Shown in pieces: positions 44,501 to 51,792 of a stretch of 64,000 nucleotides of DNA. Position 1 is the first letter of the stretch. Each line of letters starts with the position of its first letter. The notes below the pieces were generated by a model, which was not told the DNA's origin, did not search any database, and saw nothing but the letters and a program-made list of their open reading frames with translations. The stretch spans positions 496,001-560,000 of the forward strand of contig NZ_FNOH01000002.1 of NCBI RefSeq assembly GCF_900106535.1, given 5' to 3'. Both the position numbers and the translations under genes were made by a program. The stretch comes from Myxococcus xanthus. GTDB taxonomy: Bacteria > Myxococcota > Myxococcia > Myxococcales > Myxococcaceae.

Positions 44501-46035
44501 TCCGCGCCGCGGAGCCCGGCCATCAGCGCCTGGTCACCGTAGAGCGCCTTGCCACCCCGCATCGTGAGCACCACGTGCTCGGGGTTCGAGGTGATGACCG
44601 CGCGGTGCGGCGAGCGGGTGAAGGTCCGCAGCTGGAAGATGGCCAGGTCGGCCACCTTGCCCTCGGCGATGCGGCCCGTCTTCTCGAACGTGTCCACCAG
44701 GTCCGACGCGTTCGACGTCACCATGCGCCAGAGGTCCTCGTCGCTGAAGGTCCGCGCGTAGTGCGAGGTGTTGAGGTAGTCCGCGCACTGGAGCTCGCGC
44801 AGCAGGTTCATGGAGCCGGAGCGCAGCCAGTCGGTGCCCAGCGCGATGGTGACACCCTGGTTCTTGTAGGCCGACACCATGGCCGTATCGCCGTACAGCG
44901 AGATGTTCGAGCGGGGCGACCAGATAAGGCCGGTGCCGTTCTCCGCCATGACGCGAATCTCCTTCGCCGTCAGGCCGATGCCGTGGATGACGGCGGTGCG
45001 CGGCTGCATCACGTTGTTCGTGCCCGTGGACAGGCAGAGGAACTCGTTGAGCGCCGCCGCGGAGATACCCTCGGAGACGTGCGGCAGGTACGCGGCCGAG
45101 CGCGGCAGCGAGCTCGTGGACGGCATCGAGGTGTAGGTACAGCCCGAGGCAACCATGTTGCCATTGGTGTCGCCCAGCGGGAACGTGTCCGAGTTCACCA
45201 CACCCTCGCCCAGGCCCTCCTGGAGCGCGGTGTTGTTCACGTCCACGTTGCGCAGCAGGCCAGCCTGGCCACCCGCGCCCGCCATGGAGGTGGCGCCCGC
45301 CATCATCTGCCGCAGCTCGCCCCAGCGAACGTTGTCCGCGGCGCTGGCCGCGGGGCTGTTGATGCGCGTGTGGCCGTTGCGGCCCGTGCGCCACTCGTGG
45401 CGGTGCTCGTAGCGCTCCTCGGTGCCGACGTACGGCTCCATCGGATACGTGATGTGCTCGTGCGGATTCACCAGGCCCGGGGAGATGACACCACCGGGGC
45501 AGGACACCTGCGTGGCATCGGCGGCGCCCGCCGCGGCGGAGCAGTCACAGGCGGCGCACTGGATGATGCCCTGCGCGTCCACCAGCACCTGGCCGCCCAC
45601 CAGCGTCTCGCCGTCCTTCAGCACCACGCCCGTGAAGAGGCGCGCGGCGGAGCCCGGCTGCGTCACCGCGCAGGTGGCCCCGTCGGGAAGCGCGGGCGCG
45701 TTGGCCGCGGGGCATAGGGTCAGCGTCGGCGTGCAGTCCGCCTGACAGCCATCACCGTCCACCGTGTTGCCGTCGTCACAGACCTCTTCGCCTTCCAGCT
45801 TGCCGTTGCCACATACCGCGGCCGGCGCGGGCGTCCGCGTACAGTCGGACTCACAGCCGTCGCCGTCCACCTTGTTGCCGTCGTCGCACTGCTCGCCCTG
45901 CTCCACGGTGTTGTTGCCGCAGACCGCTTGCGGGTTGCAGCTCGCACCCTCACAGCCAGGCTCGTCGCCGCATCCGGCGTGGAAGAGGAGGACCGCGCCT
46001 AGCGCGGCGAGTAATAAACGTGGGGACATTCGCAT
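41539..46035 (-). CDS. multidomain surface lipoprotein: amidohydrolase, TSP3 repeats, Ig-like repeats, lamin-tail domain
   Basis: A 1498-residue lipoprotein. ATG 46035 has GGGAGA 8 bases upstream and opens a signal ending F-H-A-G-C. Next come two Cys-rich DUF4215-type repeats (G-x-x-C-D-D-G-N-x-x-x-G-D-G-C). An amidohydrolase domain of the cytosine-deaminase/SsnA branch follows (N-P-H-E-H, V-I-H-G-I-G, L-G-T-D-W). Then come calcium-binding thrombospondin type 3 repeats (D-x-D-G-D-G-x-x-D), a domain of the DUF5689/nucleic-acid-binding type, about four Ig/Calx-beta-like repeats of around 90 residues, and a C-terminal lamin-tail domain (I-N-E-V-D-Y-D). An enzyme tied to adhesive domains on the cell surface is likely; substrate unknown. 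Confidence 0.9.
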   Translation of the reverse strand: MRMSPRLLLAALGAVLLFHAGCGDEPGCEGASCNPQAVCGNNTVEQGEQCDDGNKVDGDGCESDCTRTPAPAAVCGNGKLEGEEVCDDGNTVDGDGCQADCTPTLTLCPAANAPALPDGATCAVTQPGSAARLFTGVVLKDGETLVGGQVLVDAQGIIQCAACDCSAAAGAADATQVSCPGGVISPGLVNPHEHITYPMEPYVGTEERYEHRHEWRTGRNGHTRINSPAASAADNVRWGELRQMMAGATSMAGAGGQAGLLRNVDVNNTALQEGLGEGVVNSDTFPLGDTNGNMVASGCTYTSMPSTSSLPRSAAYLPHVSEGISAAALNEFLCLSTGTNNVMQPRTAVIHGIGLTAKEIRVMAENGTGLIWSPRSNISLYGDTAMVSAYKNQGVTIALGTDWLRSGSMNLLRELQCADYLNTSHYARTFSDEDLWRMVTSNASDLVDTFEKTGRIAEGKVADLAIFQLRTFTRSPHRAVITSNPEHVVLTMRGGKALYGDQALMAGLRGADTCDTLDVCGASKEVCLQSEIGKNLEALTSGATAKYPLFACGTPENEPTCSPRRASLDSRWPAVVNSSTSYTGEVRAADKDGDGLVDSVDNCPAIFNPIRPMDNGKQADSDGDGIGDACDPCPLEAGNACTSFTVGDDDHDGIVTWLDNCPFVANPDQADADGDGKGDACDACSSVPNPGDLGCPATIHELKTPVGGSLPLVGKPVSILDVVVTGVVKGGASSQGYWVQTYPLPSGTSVDNSGLYVYSPKGDLAAGDRIDITTGVLTVYFGLPELTEVKYVKRSSGNEVPAPVVVTTADIRTGGPRAAALEGVLVEVRDVAVNTGVDEFGQFLVNEAGDAGQPGLMIDDQAYAFQVPSIGTRFGALRGVLTYNFNDSKLVPRFQADMPLPPPSLTGFGPDGYARVGGTGPVNTFPQALTLSLSSAYAEALDVVITSSNESALSVQDGRITIPAGQTSATVQVNAVAPAQSVTLTATLGGSTQTATIRVLGADEQPEVVGVTPGDVTMVPGGEVVFTVQLDRPAPANATVALSVNPATGFGTFVPANGTLTVTENATEAVFSFITDAAATATEPGTVTASIGATSASATVTLDQNAPRLTALSPSSAVTIPAGGTQTFTLTVDRAAAQDTVVELAVVPGAGVQNYGTVPASATIPAGATEVTFTFTADAQGEGTGTVYASLYGITQTTALTVLPPPPVLSALSPSTAAVLTGRTFTFTVTLDRPAQTDETDVALTLEPATGVGLIPASVRVARDATTATFTFTADEVSSPAEALLTASFGGVDRTAQVSVILTAEGGLVINEVDYDMPGAGDSLEFVEIYNNSSTPASLSSVFLVFVNGSNMSSYQKIALAEVNGGVLGPREYLVVGAATVVGPLAGRAGVHTLQRGTTDFIQNGEPDAVALYDEATDALIDSLSYEGHVVNATIAGTDTKFDLREGDADTKTLADSNTAQGSLCRDADSTDTDVNAADFSFTTTVTPGAANVITKTP

Positions 46036-46082
46036 CTCGTGGGTCTCCCGGCGGAGCCGGCCGGAGGGAAGGTGGCAGGTCC

Positions 46083-46099
46083 TTGGCACGCGAAGAGCG
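46083..46099 (+). promoter_or_regulatory. possible sigma54-type promoter
   Basis: TTGGCACG at 46083-46090 is a perfect -24 element and the GC of the -12 element follows at the correct spacing, but the -12 block reads GAGCG instead of TTGCA/T. It points toward the ATP-grasp gene, whose ATG lies about 220 bases past the predicted start. None of the GGCAA-N3-TTGCC sites is near it. Confidence 0.35.
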
Positions 46100-46330
46100 T
46101 ACCCCTTGAAACATTTCAGCGACACCTGACCGCACAGGTCCAGTTCCCAAGCGTCCGCGCTCGCGAATGTGCCGTGGAGTACGCCGCTCACCTCACCTCA
46201 AGTACGGGGTGTTCAACGCCTACCTGTCGGACTGGCCCGCACCCTGCTCTTGACGCACCGCGAGAGCCCTGCGCGCAGGTGCCGCACGCGCTACAAGCCG
46301 CTGCACGTTTCAACACCGGGAGCCCGCGTC

Positions 46331-47182
46331 ATGGACGTCGCCGTCCTCACCTTCGAAGGCCTGCCTCAACTCGATGCCTTTGACGCATCGCTGCTGCCCG
46401 CGCTCGCGGCCCTGGGCGTGGAGGCCCGGCCCGTCGTCTGGGATGACCCGGCCATGGACTGGAAGACGGTGCGGCTGGCCCTGGTGCGCAACACGTGGGA
46501 CAGCCACCTGCGCCGCGACGCCTTCGTCGCCTGGGCGGACAAGGTGGGCCGCCTCACGCAGCTCCACAATCCCGCGCCCGTGCTGCGCTGGAACACGCAC
46601 AAGCACTACCTGCGCGAACTAGAGGAGAAGGGCGTGTTGGTGACGCCCACCACCTGGGTGCGCAAGGGCGACACGCTCGATGTGGGCGAGCTGGCGCTCA
46701 GGCACAGCTGGGACGCGGTGGTGCTCAAGCCCGCCGTGTCCGCGGGAGCGCTCAAGACGCACGTCTTCCCACGCGCGGAGGCCCCCGCCGCCACCGCCCG
46801 GCTGGCCGAGCTGACCCGCGAGGGCGACGTCATGGTGCAGCCCTACCTCACCGCCTTCGAAACGGAGGGCGAGCGCAGCTACGTCTTCTTCGACGGCGTC
46901 CTCAGCCACGCGGTGCGCCGGCCCCCCACGCTGCTGGACGCACCGCGCGGCTTCTCCGAGCCCACCGCCTTCACGCCCGAGGACGCAGCCGAGCTGCGGC
47001 TGGCGGAGTCCGTGCTGGAAGCAGTGGGACGTCCCCTGCTCTACGCCCGCGTGGACGTGGCCACCGACAACGCGGGCCAGTCGCGGCTGCAAGAGCTGGA
47101 GGCCACCGAGCCGCGCCTGTTCCTGTCGCTCGACGCCGGGGCCGCGGACCGGCTGGCCCGCGCCATCGTCGCGAAGCTGTGA
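46331..47182 (+). CDS. ATP-grasp family protein (DcsG-like)
   Basis: A 283-residue ATP-grasp enzyme. The N-terminus (V-V-W-D-D-P-A-M-D-W) and R-N-T-W-D-S-H resemble the group often annotated as cycloserine ligase DcsG-like or RimK/glutathione-synthetase-like proteins. K-P-A-V-S-A-G-A and R-V-D-V-A-x-D and E-L-E-A-T-E-P at the end carry the nucleotide and metal ligands. ATG 46331 follows GGGAG by 9 bases. ATP-grasp enzymes join a carboxylate to an amine or thiol; the substrates here are unknown, and no cycloserine genes are nearby. Confidence 0.83.
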   Translation: MDVAVLTFEGLPQLDAFDASLLPALAALGVEARPVVWDDPAMDWKTVRLALVRNTWDSHLRRDAFVAWADKVGRLTQLHNPAPVLRWNTHKHYLRELEEKGVLVTPTTWVRKGDTLDVGELALRHSWDAVVLKPAVSAGALKTHVFPRAEAPAATARLAELTREGDVMVQPYLTAFETEGERSYVFFDGVLSHAVRRPPTLLDAPRGFSEPTAFTPEDAAELRLAESVLEAVGRPLLYARVDVATDNAGQSRLQELEATEPRLFLSLDAGAADRLARAIVAKL

Positions 47183-47189
47183 GGCCGGA

Positions 47190-48614
47190 CTACAGGCCGC
47201 ACACCGCCGGGGCCGCGTTGCGGAAGTTGCACAGCAGCTTCGGCAAGCGCCGCTTCCAGAAGGCCCAGTCGTGCTCGGCGCCGGGCTCGTTCCAGTGGGC
47301 CACGCCGTAGCCACGGCCGCGCAGCGCCTCCACGAACTCCAGGTTGGACTGGCAGTCGTCCCCACCCTCCTCGCCGTCCCGCGTGCAGCCCGCCACGGGC
47401 GAGCCGTGGTCCACGTAGAAGCGCACCGGCACCACCGGCTCCTGGCTCGCGCGGACAATCATCGCGTTGCCGTCGTCGCGGTCCACCACGCCGTCATGGG
47501 GCCAGAACAGCGTGCCGGACTGGGATCCCACGAAGCCGAACTTCTCCGGCATCTGGAAGCCCGCGTACACGGAGATGAGGCCGCCCAGCGACGCGCCCGC
47601 GATGCCCGTCTCCTGGGGGCCCGTCTTCACGCGGTAGGACGCCTCCACTCGCGGCATCAGGTCGTCGCGGATGAAGGCCAGGTAGTCATCCCCGCGCGGC
47701 GTGGGCCAGCCCGGCGCGCGCGCGGGCGGGAAGGTGTACTGCGCCAGGCGCACGGACTGGTCCGGCAGCGCCACGAAGACGAGCACCGCCGAGTCCGCCG
47801 GCCGCGCCGCGTAGTGCGAGTCCGCCGCTTCCGCGAAGGACTCGCGCGTCAGGCTCTCGTTGCCGTCGTGGAGGTACATCACCGGCAGGGACGGGCACTC
47901 CGGCCCGTCATACTCCGCCGGCGTGTAGACGAAGACGTCGCGCGCATCCCCCAACACCGTGGCGGGCACGCCGTACCACGCGGTGAGCCGGCCCTTCGCG
48001 GCGTCCTGGAGCTCCGGGTAGATGAGCGAGTTGAACCGCCCCACGTCGTGCCGGTTGAAGTCGTCCCACGCGACGTGGCGCGCGCCCGGGTCCGCGATGA
48101 AGTCGCCGTCCTTCACCAGCTTGTAGGGCTGCGGGCCGGTGCGCGGCACCTCCACCTCCGCCACGTACAGGTCGGTGTCCCTCACCTGCACCAGCGGCGT
48201 GGCCGTAGCGGACCATCCGTTGAAGTCGCCGGCGACGAAGGTGTCCCGGCCGGCCTCACCTCGCACGAAGAAGGCCACGCGAGGATGACCCGCCTTGACG
48301 TCACTCACCAGGGGCCGGCCGCCCTGCTCCTCCACCTCCGCCACGAAGCGGTCGATGGCCTCCGTGCGCTGCGCGGAGGACGTGGCGCGGCTCATCTCCA
48401 GTTGCAGCCGGGTGAGCAGCCTCATGGGCGCGTTGTGCACCGTCGTGCTCCGCTGGCAGGCCCAGGGCTCCTGGGTGCCCGCGTCCGGGCGCGTGCCGGC
48501 GTCCGGGTACGTCTCCGTGGAGGGAGGCGGCGGCGTGGGAGGCGGTGGGGAATCGTCTTCACAAGCCGCCAGCACGACGGCGGCGCAGAACACGGCGGCG
48601 AGCAGGCGACGCAT
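47190..48614 (-). CDS. lipoprotein esterase with E-set domain
   Basis: A 474-residue exported esterase. The lipoprotein signal ends L-A-A-C (Cys18 or so), followed by a Pro/Thr/Asp-rich linker, an E-set/CBM48-like domain (A-G-D-F-N-G-W) and an alpha/beta hydrolase with nucleophile G-A-S-L-G-G, Y-L-H-D-G-N-E and a late E-H-D-W-A-F-W. It is the envelope counterpart of the cytosolic esterase at 32576-33661. ATG 48614 has GGAAGA just upstream. Convergent with the ATP-grasp gene, 7 bases apart. Confidence 0.87.
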   Translation of the reverse strand: MRRLLAAVFCAAVVLAACEDDSPPPPTPPPPSTETYPDAGTRPDAGTQEPWACQRSTTVHNAPMRLLTRLQLEMSRATSSAQRTEAIDRFVAEVEEQGGRPLVSDVKAGHPRVAFFVRGEAGRDTFVAGDFNGWSATATPLVQVRDTDLYVAEVEVPRTGPQPYKLVKDGDFIADPGARHVAWDDFNRHDVGRFNSLIYPELQDAAKGRLTAWYGVPATVLGDARDVFVYTPAEYDGPECPSLPVMYLHDGNESLTRESFAEAADSHYAARPADSAVLVFVALPDQSVRLAQYTFPPARAPGWPTPRGDDYLAFIRDDLMPRVEASYRVKTGPQETGIAGASLGGLISVYAGFQMPEKFGFVGSQSGTLFWPHDGVVDRDDGNAMIVRASQEPVVPVRFYVDHGSPVAGCTRDGEEGGDDCQSNLEFVEALRGRGYGVAHWNEPGAEHDWAFWKRRLPKLLCNFRNAAPAVCGL

Positions 48615-48797
48615 CGAATCTTCCAGGAGGCGGGGATGCCTTGTCCGGGGGACAGGAGGCGGTCGCGGGTGTACTACAGGGGTCAGCCCGGGCGCGAGTG
48701 GGGCATCCCACCCGCATCTGGCCATTCGTTGACATCCCATGGCCCCCCACGCGCACCTTCTCGGGCCGCGACGGGGGAGGAAGGTTATTCAACCCGC

Positions 48798-49334
48798 ATG
48801 GCTCGCGCACTGCTGCTCTCGCTGCTCGTGAGGCAGCACATGGCTCTCAAGGAGAAGTTTCGCGCCAAGTACCCACACCCATGGCTGGTGTGGGAGGCGG
48901 GCGCTTGGAATGTCCCCGAAGTGGTGGAGGGCAACGTGGCCGCCACGCGGCTGCCGCTGACGGACCTGCGGGACTGCCTGCCCGCTGGAGACGCCCTGTG
49001 CTTCGAACTGGTGGGCCAGACGGACGGCAGCCCGCTGCGGCTGGGCCGGGCCTCGAACAACGCGCTGGTCGTCAATGACGCCACCGTGTCGCGCGAGCAG
49101 CTCCACCTGTCCCCCACCCTGGAAGGACGCTGGACGGTGACACGCGTGGCCGCTTCCCGGACGGTGACGCTGGGCGGCACGGCCCTGGAGCCGGAGCAGC
49201 CCACCGTGCTCCAGCCCGGCGTGCAGCTTCACGTGGGTGATGTGCGCCTCACCTTCCACGCGGCGGAGGACTTCGACGAGCGCATTGGCCGCATCGCCGC
49301 TCAGGTGCTCGCCCAGACAGCGGCGCCCCGCTGA
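48798..49334 (+). CDS. FHA-domain protein
   Basis: A 178-residue protein with a C-terminal FHA domain: L-R-L-G-R, S-N-N-x-L-V-V-N-D, V-S-R-E-Q-L, and a later L-x-x-G-x-x-L-H-V-G-D. It should bind a phosphothreonine partner. The N-terminal 70 residues are not a domain I know. ATG 48840 (ribosome site GAGG) is an alternative start. It faces a Ser/Thr kinase gene (49376-50869) end to end, a plausible functional partner. Confidence 0.85.
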   Translation: MARALLLSLLVRQHMALKEKFRAKYPHPWLVWEAGAWNVPEVVEGNVAATRLPLTDLRDCLPAGDALCFELVGQTDGSPLRLGRASNNALVVNDATVSREQLHLSPTLEGRWTVTRVAASRTVTLGGTALEPEQPTVLQPGVQLHVGDVRLTFHAAEDFDERIGRIAAQVLAQTAAPR

Positions 49335-49341
49335 GCGCTCA

Positions 49342-49365
49342 GGCCCCGCCTCCCAGGGCGGGGCC
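49342..49365. terminator. bidirectional hairpin between FHA and kinase genes
   Basis: GGCCCCGCC (49342-49350) and GGCGGGGCC (49357-49365) form a perfect 9-bp stem with a 6-base loop, placed centrally between two convergent stops. No T-run is present on either side. Confidence 0.5.
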
Positions 49366-49375
49366 ACCGCGACAC

Positions 49376-50869
49376 CTACTGCGCGACAGGGCGCTCGCGG
49401 CTCTTCTTGCCTGTGTCTCGCTGCGTCCCAGCCGCAGGCTTCTGCCGGGGCGAAGGCAGCGCCTTCACCAACGGCACCTCCAGCTCGGCGTGCTTGTCCA
49501 GGTCCACCATCCGCTCCAGCGGGGCATAGCCGGCCAGCTCCACGCGCAGGCGCAGCGGCGCGGCCTCACCAGACACCTGCTTCACCAGCGGCGTCACACC
49601 CAGCAGCTCGCCCGTGTCCAGGCGCAGCACCTGCGCGCCCTCCGGGAAGGAGCGCACCGTGAGCGTGACGGGCGGAAGCAGTTGGGGCGCGGCTGCGGGC
49701 CGGCCCACGACGTCGGCCACCTGGGCCACTGGAGCCTCGGCGGGGGCGGGCTCCGGCTGCATGCCGGACCAGGTGACCACCGCGGCCACCACCACCAACG
49801 CCGCGGTCCCCACCGTCACCACCGCCCGGCGGTGCCAGCGCCCCGTCACCGCCACCTGCACCTTGTGCGTGGGCCGCTCGGAGGCCTCCAGCGCCAGCTC
49901 GGCGGGCGCGGGCGTCAGCGCCTGGGCGGACGCGGGCAACAGGAGGAGCGACGTCGTCACCTCCGTCAGGCTCTGCGGCCGGGCCTCGGGCTCCTTCGAC
50001 AGGCAGCGCATCACCAGCTCCGCCAGCTGCGGTGGAACGGGCTCGCCGGACGGCAGGTGCGAGGGCAACGGCGGCGGCGGCTGGGTGATGATCTGCACCA
50101 CCAGATGGCCGAAGGCCGGCGCCTGGAAGGGCGGCTTGCCGGAGATGAGCTCGTAGAGGATGTTGCCCACCGCGTAGATGTCGGAGCGCGCATCCACCGG
50201 CAGGCCCGCGGCCTGCTCCGGCGCCATGTACGCGGGCGTCCCGATGATGGTGCCGTCCACCGTCCCGGTGGTGCTCCCCTCGGCGGTGAGCAACTTCGCC
50301 ACACCGAAGTCCAACACCTTCACGAAGTCCGGCTGGCCCGCGCGGTGGATGACGAAGAGGTTGTCCGGCTTCACGTCCCGGTGCACCACGCCCACCTGGT
50401 GGGCCGCGCCGAGCGCCGCGCACACCTGCACCACGAAGCGCTGGATGCGCGCCAGCGTCAGCGGCTCCGCCTGCGCCAGCGAGCTCAGGCTCTGCCCGCG
50501 CAGCAGCTCCATCACGCAGTAGACGTGCCCGCCCATCGCGCTCTCGTCGACGAAGTCGAAAATCTCCACGATGTGCTCGTGGTTGATTTGATTGACGGTG
50601 CGGGCCTCCTGGAAGAAGCGCCGCACGAAGCCGCCGTCCCGCGCGTGCTCCGGCCGCAGGACCTTGAGCGCCACCTGGCGCCCCAGCCGCGTGTGCCGCG
50701 CCTGGAACACCCGGCCCATGGACCCTTCGCCCAGGAGTTGCTCCAACTGGTAGTTCCCCAGCGTGGAGCCCTCCTGGAGCTCCTCGTCACTGGCTCGGGG
50801 CCCCGCGTCACTCACGGGGGCCTCGGCACTGGACTGCATGGTCTGCATGAAGGCGTCATCGGAGCCCAT
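49376..50869 (-). CDS. transmembrane Ser/Thr kinase with PEGA domain
   Basis: A 497-residue Hanks-type kinase. The kinase domain (about 40-300) has G-E-G-S-M-G-R-V, Lys69, H-R-D-V-K-P-D-N, D-F-G-V-A and A-P-E. One membrane helix (V-V-T-V-G-T-A-A-L-V-V-V-A-A-V-V near 355-375) leads to an outer PEGA domain (F-P-E-G-A-Q-V, G-V-T-P-L) and a basic tail. PEGA domains are common on the outer side of myxobacterial kinases. Start ATG 50869 lacks a clear ribosome site; neighbouring in-frame ATGs at 50920 and 50848 are possible. Confidence 0.92.
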   Translation of the reverse strand: MGSDDAFMQTMQSSAEAPVSDAGPRASDEELQEGSTLGNYQLEQLLGEGSMGRVFQARHTRLGRQVALKVLRPEHARDGGFVRRFFQEARTVNQINHEHIVEIFDFVDESAMGGHVYCVMELLRGQSLSSLAQAEPLTLARIQRFVVQVCAALGAAHQVGVVHRDVKPDNLFVIHRAGQPDFVKVLDFGVAKLLTAEGSTTGTVDGTIIGTPAYMAPEQAAGLPVDARSDIYAVGNILYELISGKPPFQAPAFGHLVVQIITQPPPPLPSHLPSGEPVPPQLAELVMRCLSKEPEARPQSLTEVTTSLLLLPASAQALTPAPAELALEASERPTHKVQVAVTGRWHRRAVVTVGTAALVVVAAVVTWSGMQPEPAPAEAPVAQVADVVGRPAAAPQLLPPVTLTVRSFPEGAQVLRLDTGELLGVTPLVKQVSGEAAPLRLRVELAGYAPLERMVDLDKHAELEVPLVKALPSPRQKPAAGTQRDTGKKSRERPVAQ

Positions 50870-50995
50870 GATGAGAAGAAATTTCCATGTCCGAGGCAAA
50901 CAGCAACCCTGGATCTGCACTCTGTCTTCCCAGGGACGCCACCCACCCTCGGTGAGTGCGGGATGGCGGACATTGACGCACGGAAGCCGACTTCA

Positions 50996-51787
50996 TCACA
51001 GACAGACCCCGTTCACCTGGCAGCGCGGATAATCGTTTTCGCGATCCGACCTGAGGGGCCCGCACTGCGTTTCCGTGGGGCAGTCCGCGCGGTCCGCGCA
51101 GTCCACCAAGCCATCCCCATCATCATCCTCGCCGTTGGTGCAGCTCACCTCCGTCTTCGAGCCCCCCTCGCACACGCACTCCGGACCACACGACTTGCCG
51201 TCGCAGTCCGCGCGGTCCTGGCAGTCCGGGAAGCCGTCCCCGTCGTCGTCCTGGCCGTTGGCGCAGTCTAGCTCCTGACGGCGCACGCACTCGCCATTCA
51301 CGCAGTCCTGGAGGAAGGAACAATCATTGTTGCAGGCGCCGCAGTGGCCCGGGTCCGTCTTCAGGTCGAAGTCCTCGTCCGCCGTCCCGTCGCAGTCGTC
51401 ATCCAGGCCATTGCAGATTTCAGTGCCAGGCAGCACCTGCCCCACGCACGCGATGCTCGCATCCCGGGTACAGATGGACTCACCGGCGTGACAGAGACCC
51501 ACGTCGAGCGTCCCTTCCGGCCCCGTGTAGCAGGCGGTCTCCAGGTTATCGACCAGGCCGTCGCAGTCGTCGTCCAGGCCGTTGCAGACCTCCGTGGGGT
51601 CCGGCAGGCAGCAGTACCGAGGCCCGTTGTCCGGCAGGGACGTGCAGACGTAGCCGTCACCGCCGCAGTCAGCGGTCTCCGTGCACGTGTAGGGCACGTC
51701 GTCCGGGAAATTCACCGTACAGCCCACCGCGCCCGCGACGAGCAACAGGCCACACCACACGCGCAGCCGGGATTCGAAGGTCTTCAT
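50996..51787 (-). CDS. Cys-rich surface lipoprotein with MopE-like metal-binding repeats
   Basis: A 263-residue lipoprotein; signal ends A-G-A-V-G-C. The mature protein has two E-(V/I)-C-N-G-L-D-D-D-C-D-G repeats of the putative metal-binding MopE type and two N-G-x-D-D-D-G-D-G-x-x-D-C repeats, both typical of myxobacterial surface proteins and likely to bind Ca2+ or other metals. It begins 5 bases after the PEGA-protein stop, so the two are one transcription unit. Function unknown. Confidence 0.87.
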   Translation of the reverse strand: MKTFESRLRVWCGLLLVAGAVGCTVNFPDDVPYTCTETADCGGDGYVCTSLPDNGPRYCCLPDPTEVCNGLDDDCDGLVDNLETACYTGPEGTLDVGLCHAGESICTRDASIACVGQVLPGTEICNGLDDDCDGTADEDFDLKTDPGHCGACNNDCSFLQDCVNGECVRRQELDCANGQDDDGDGFPDCQDRADCDGKSCGPECVCEGGSKTEVSCTNGEDDDGDGLVDCADRADCPTETQCGPLRSDRENDYPRCQVNGVCL

Positions 51788-51792
51788 AGGAT

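Noticed and set aside
41749-45717. A 1322-codon open frame on the plus strand
   Set aside because: Antisense to the amidohydrolase lipoprotein; the product is rich in Arg, Gly and His with no domain, while the minus strand has a signal peptide and recognisable domains.
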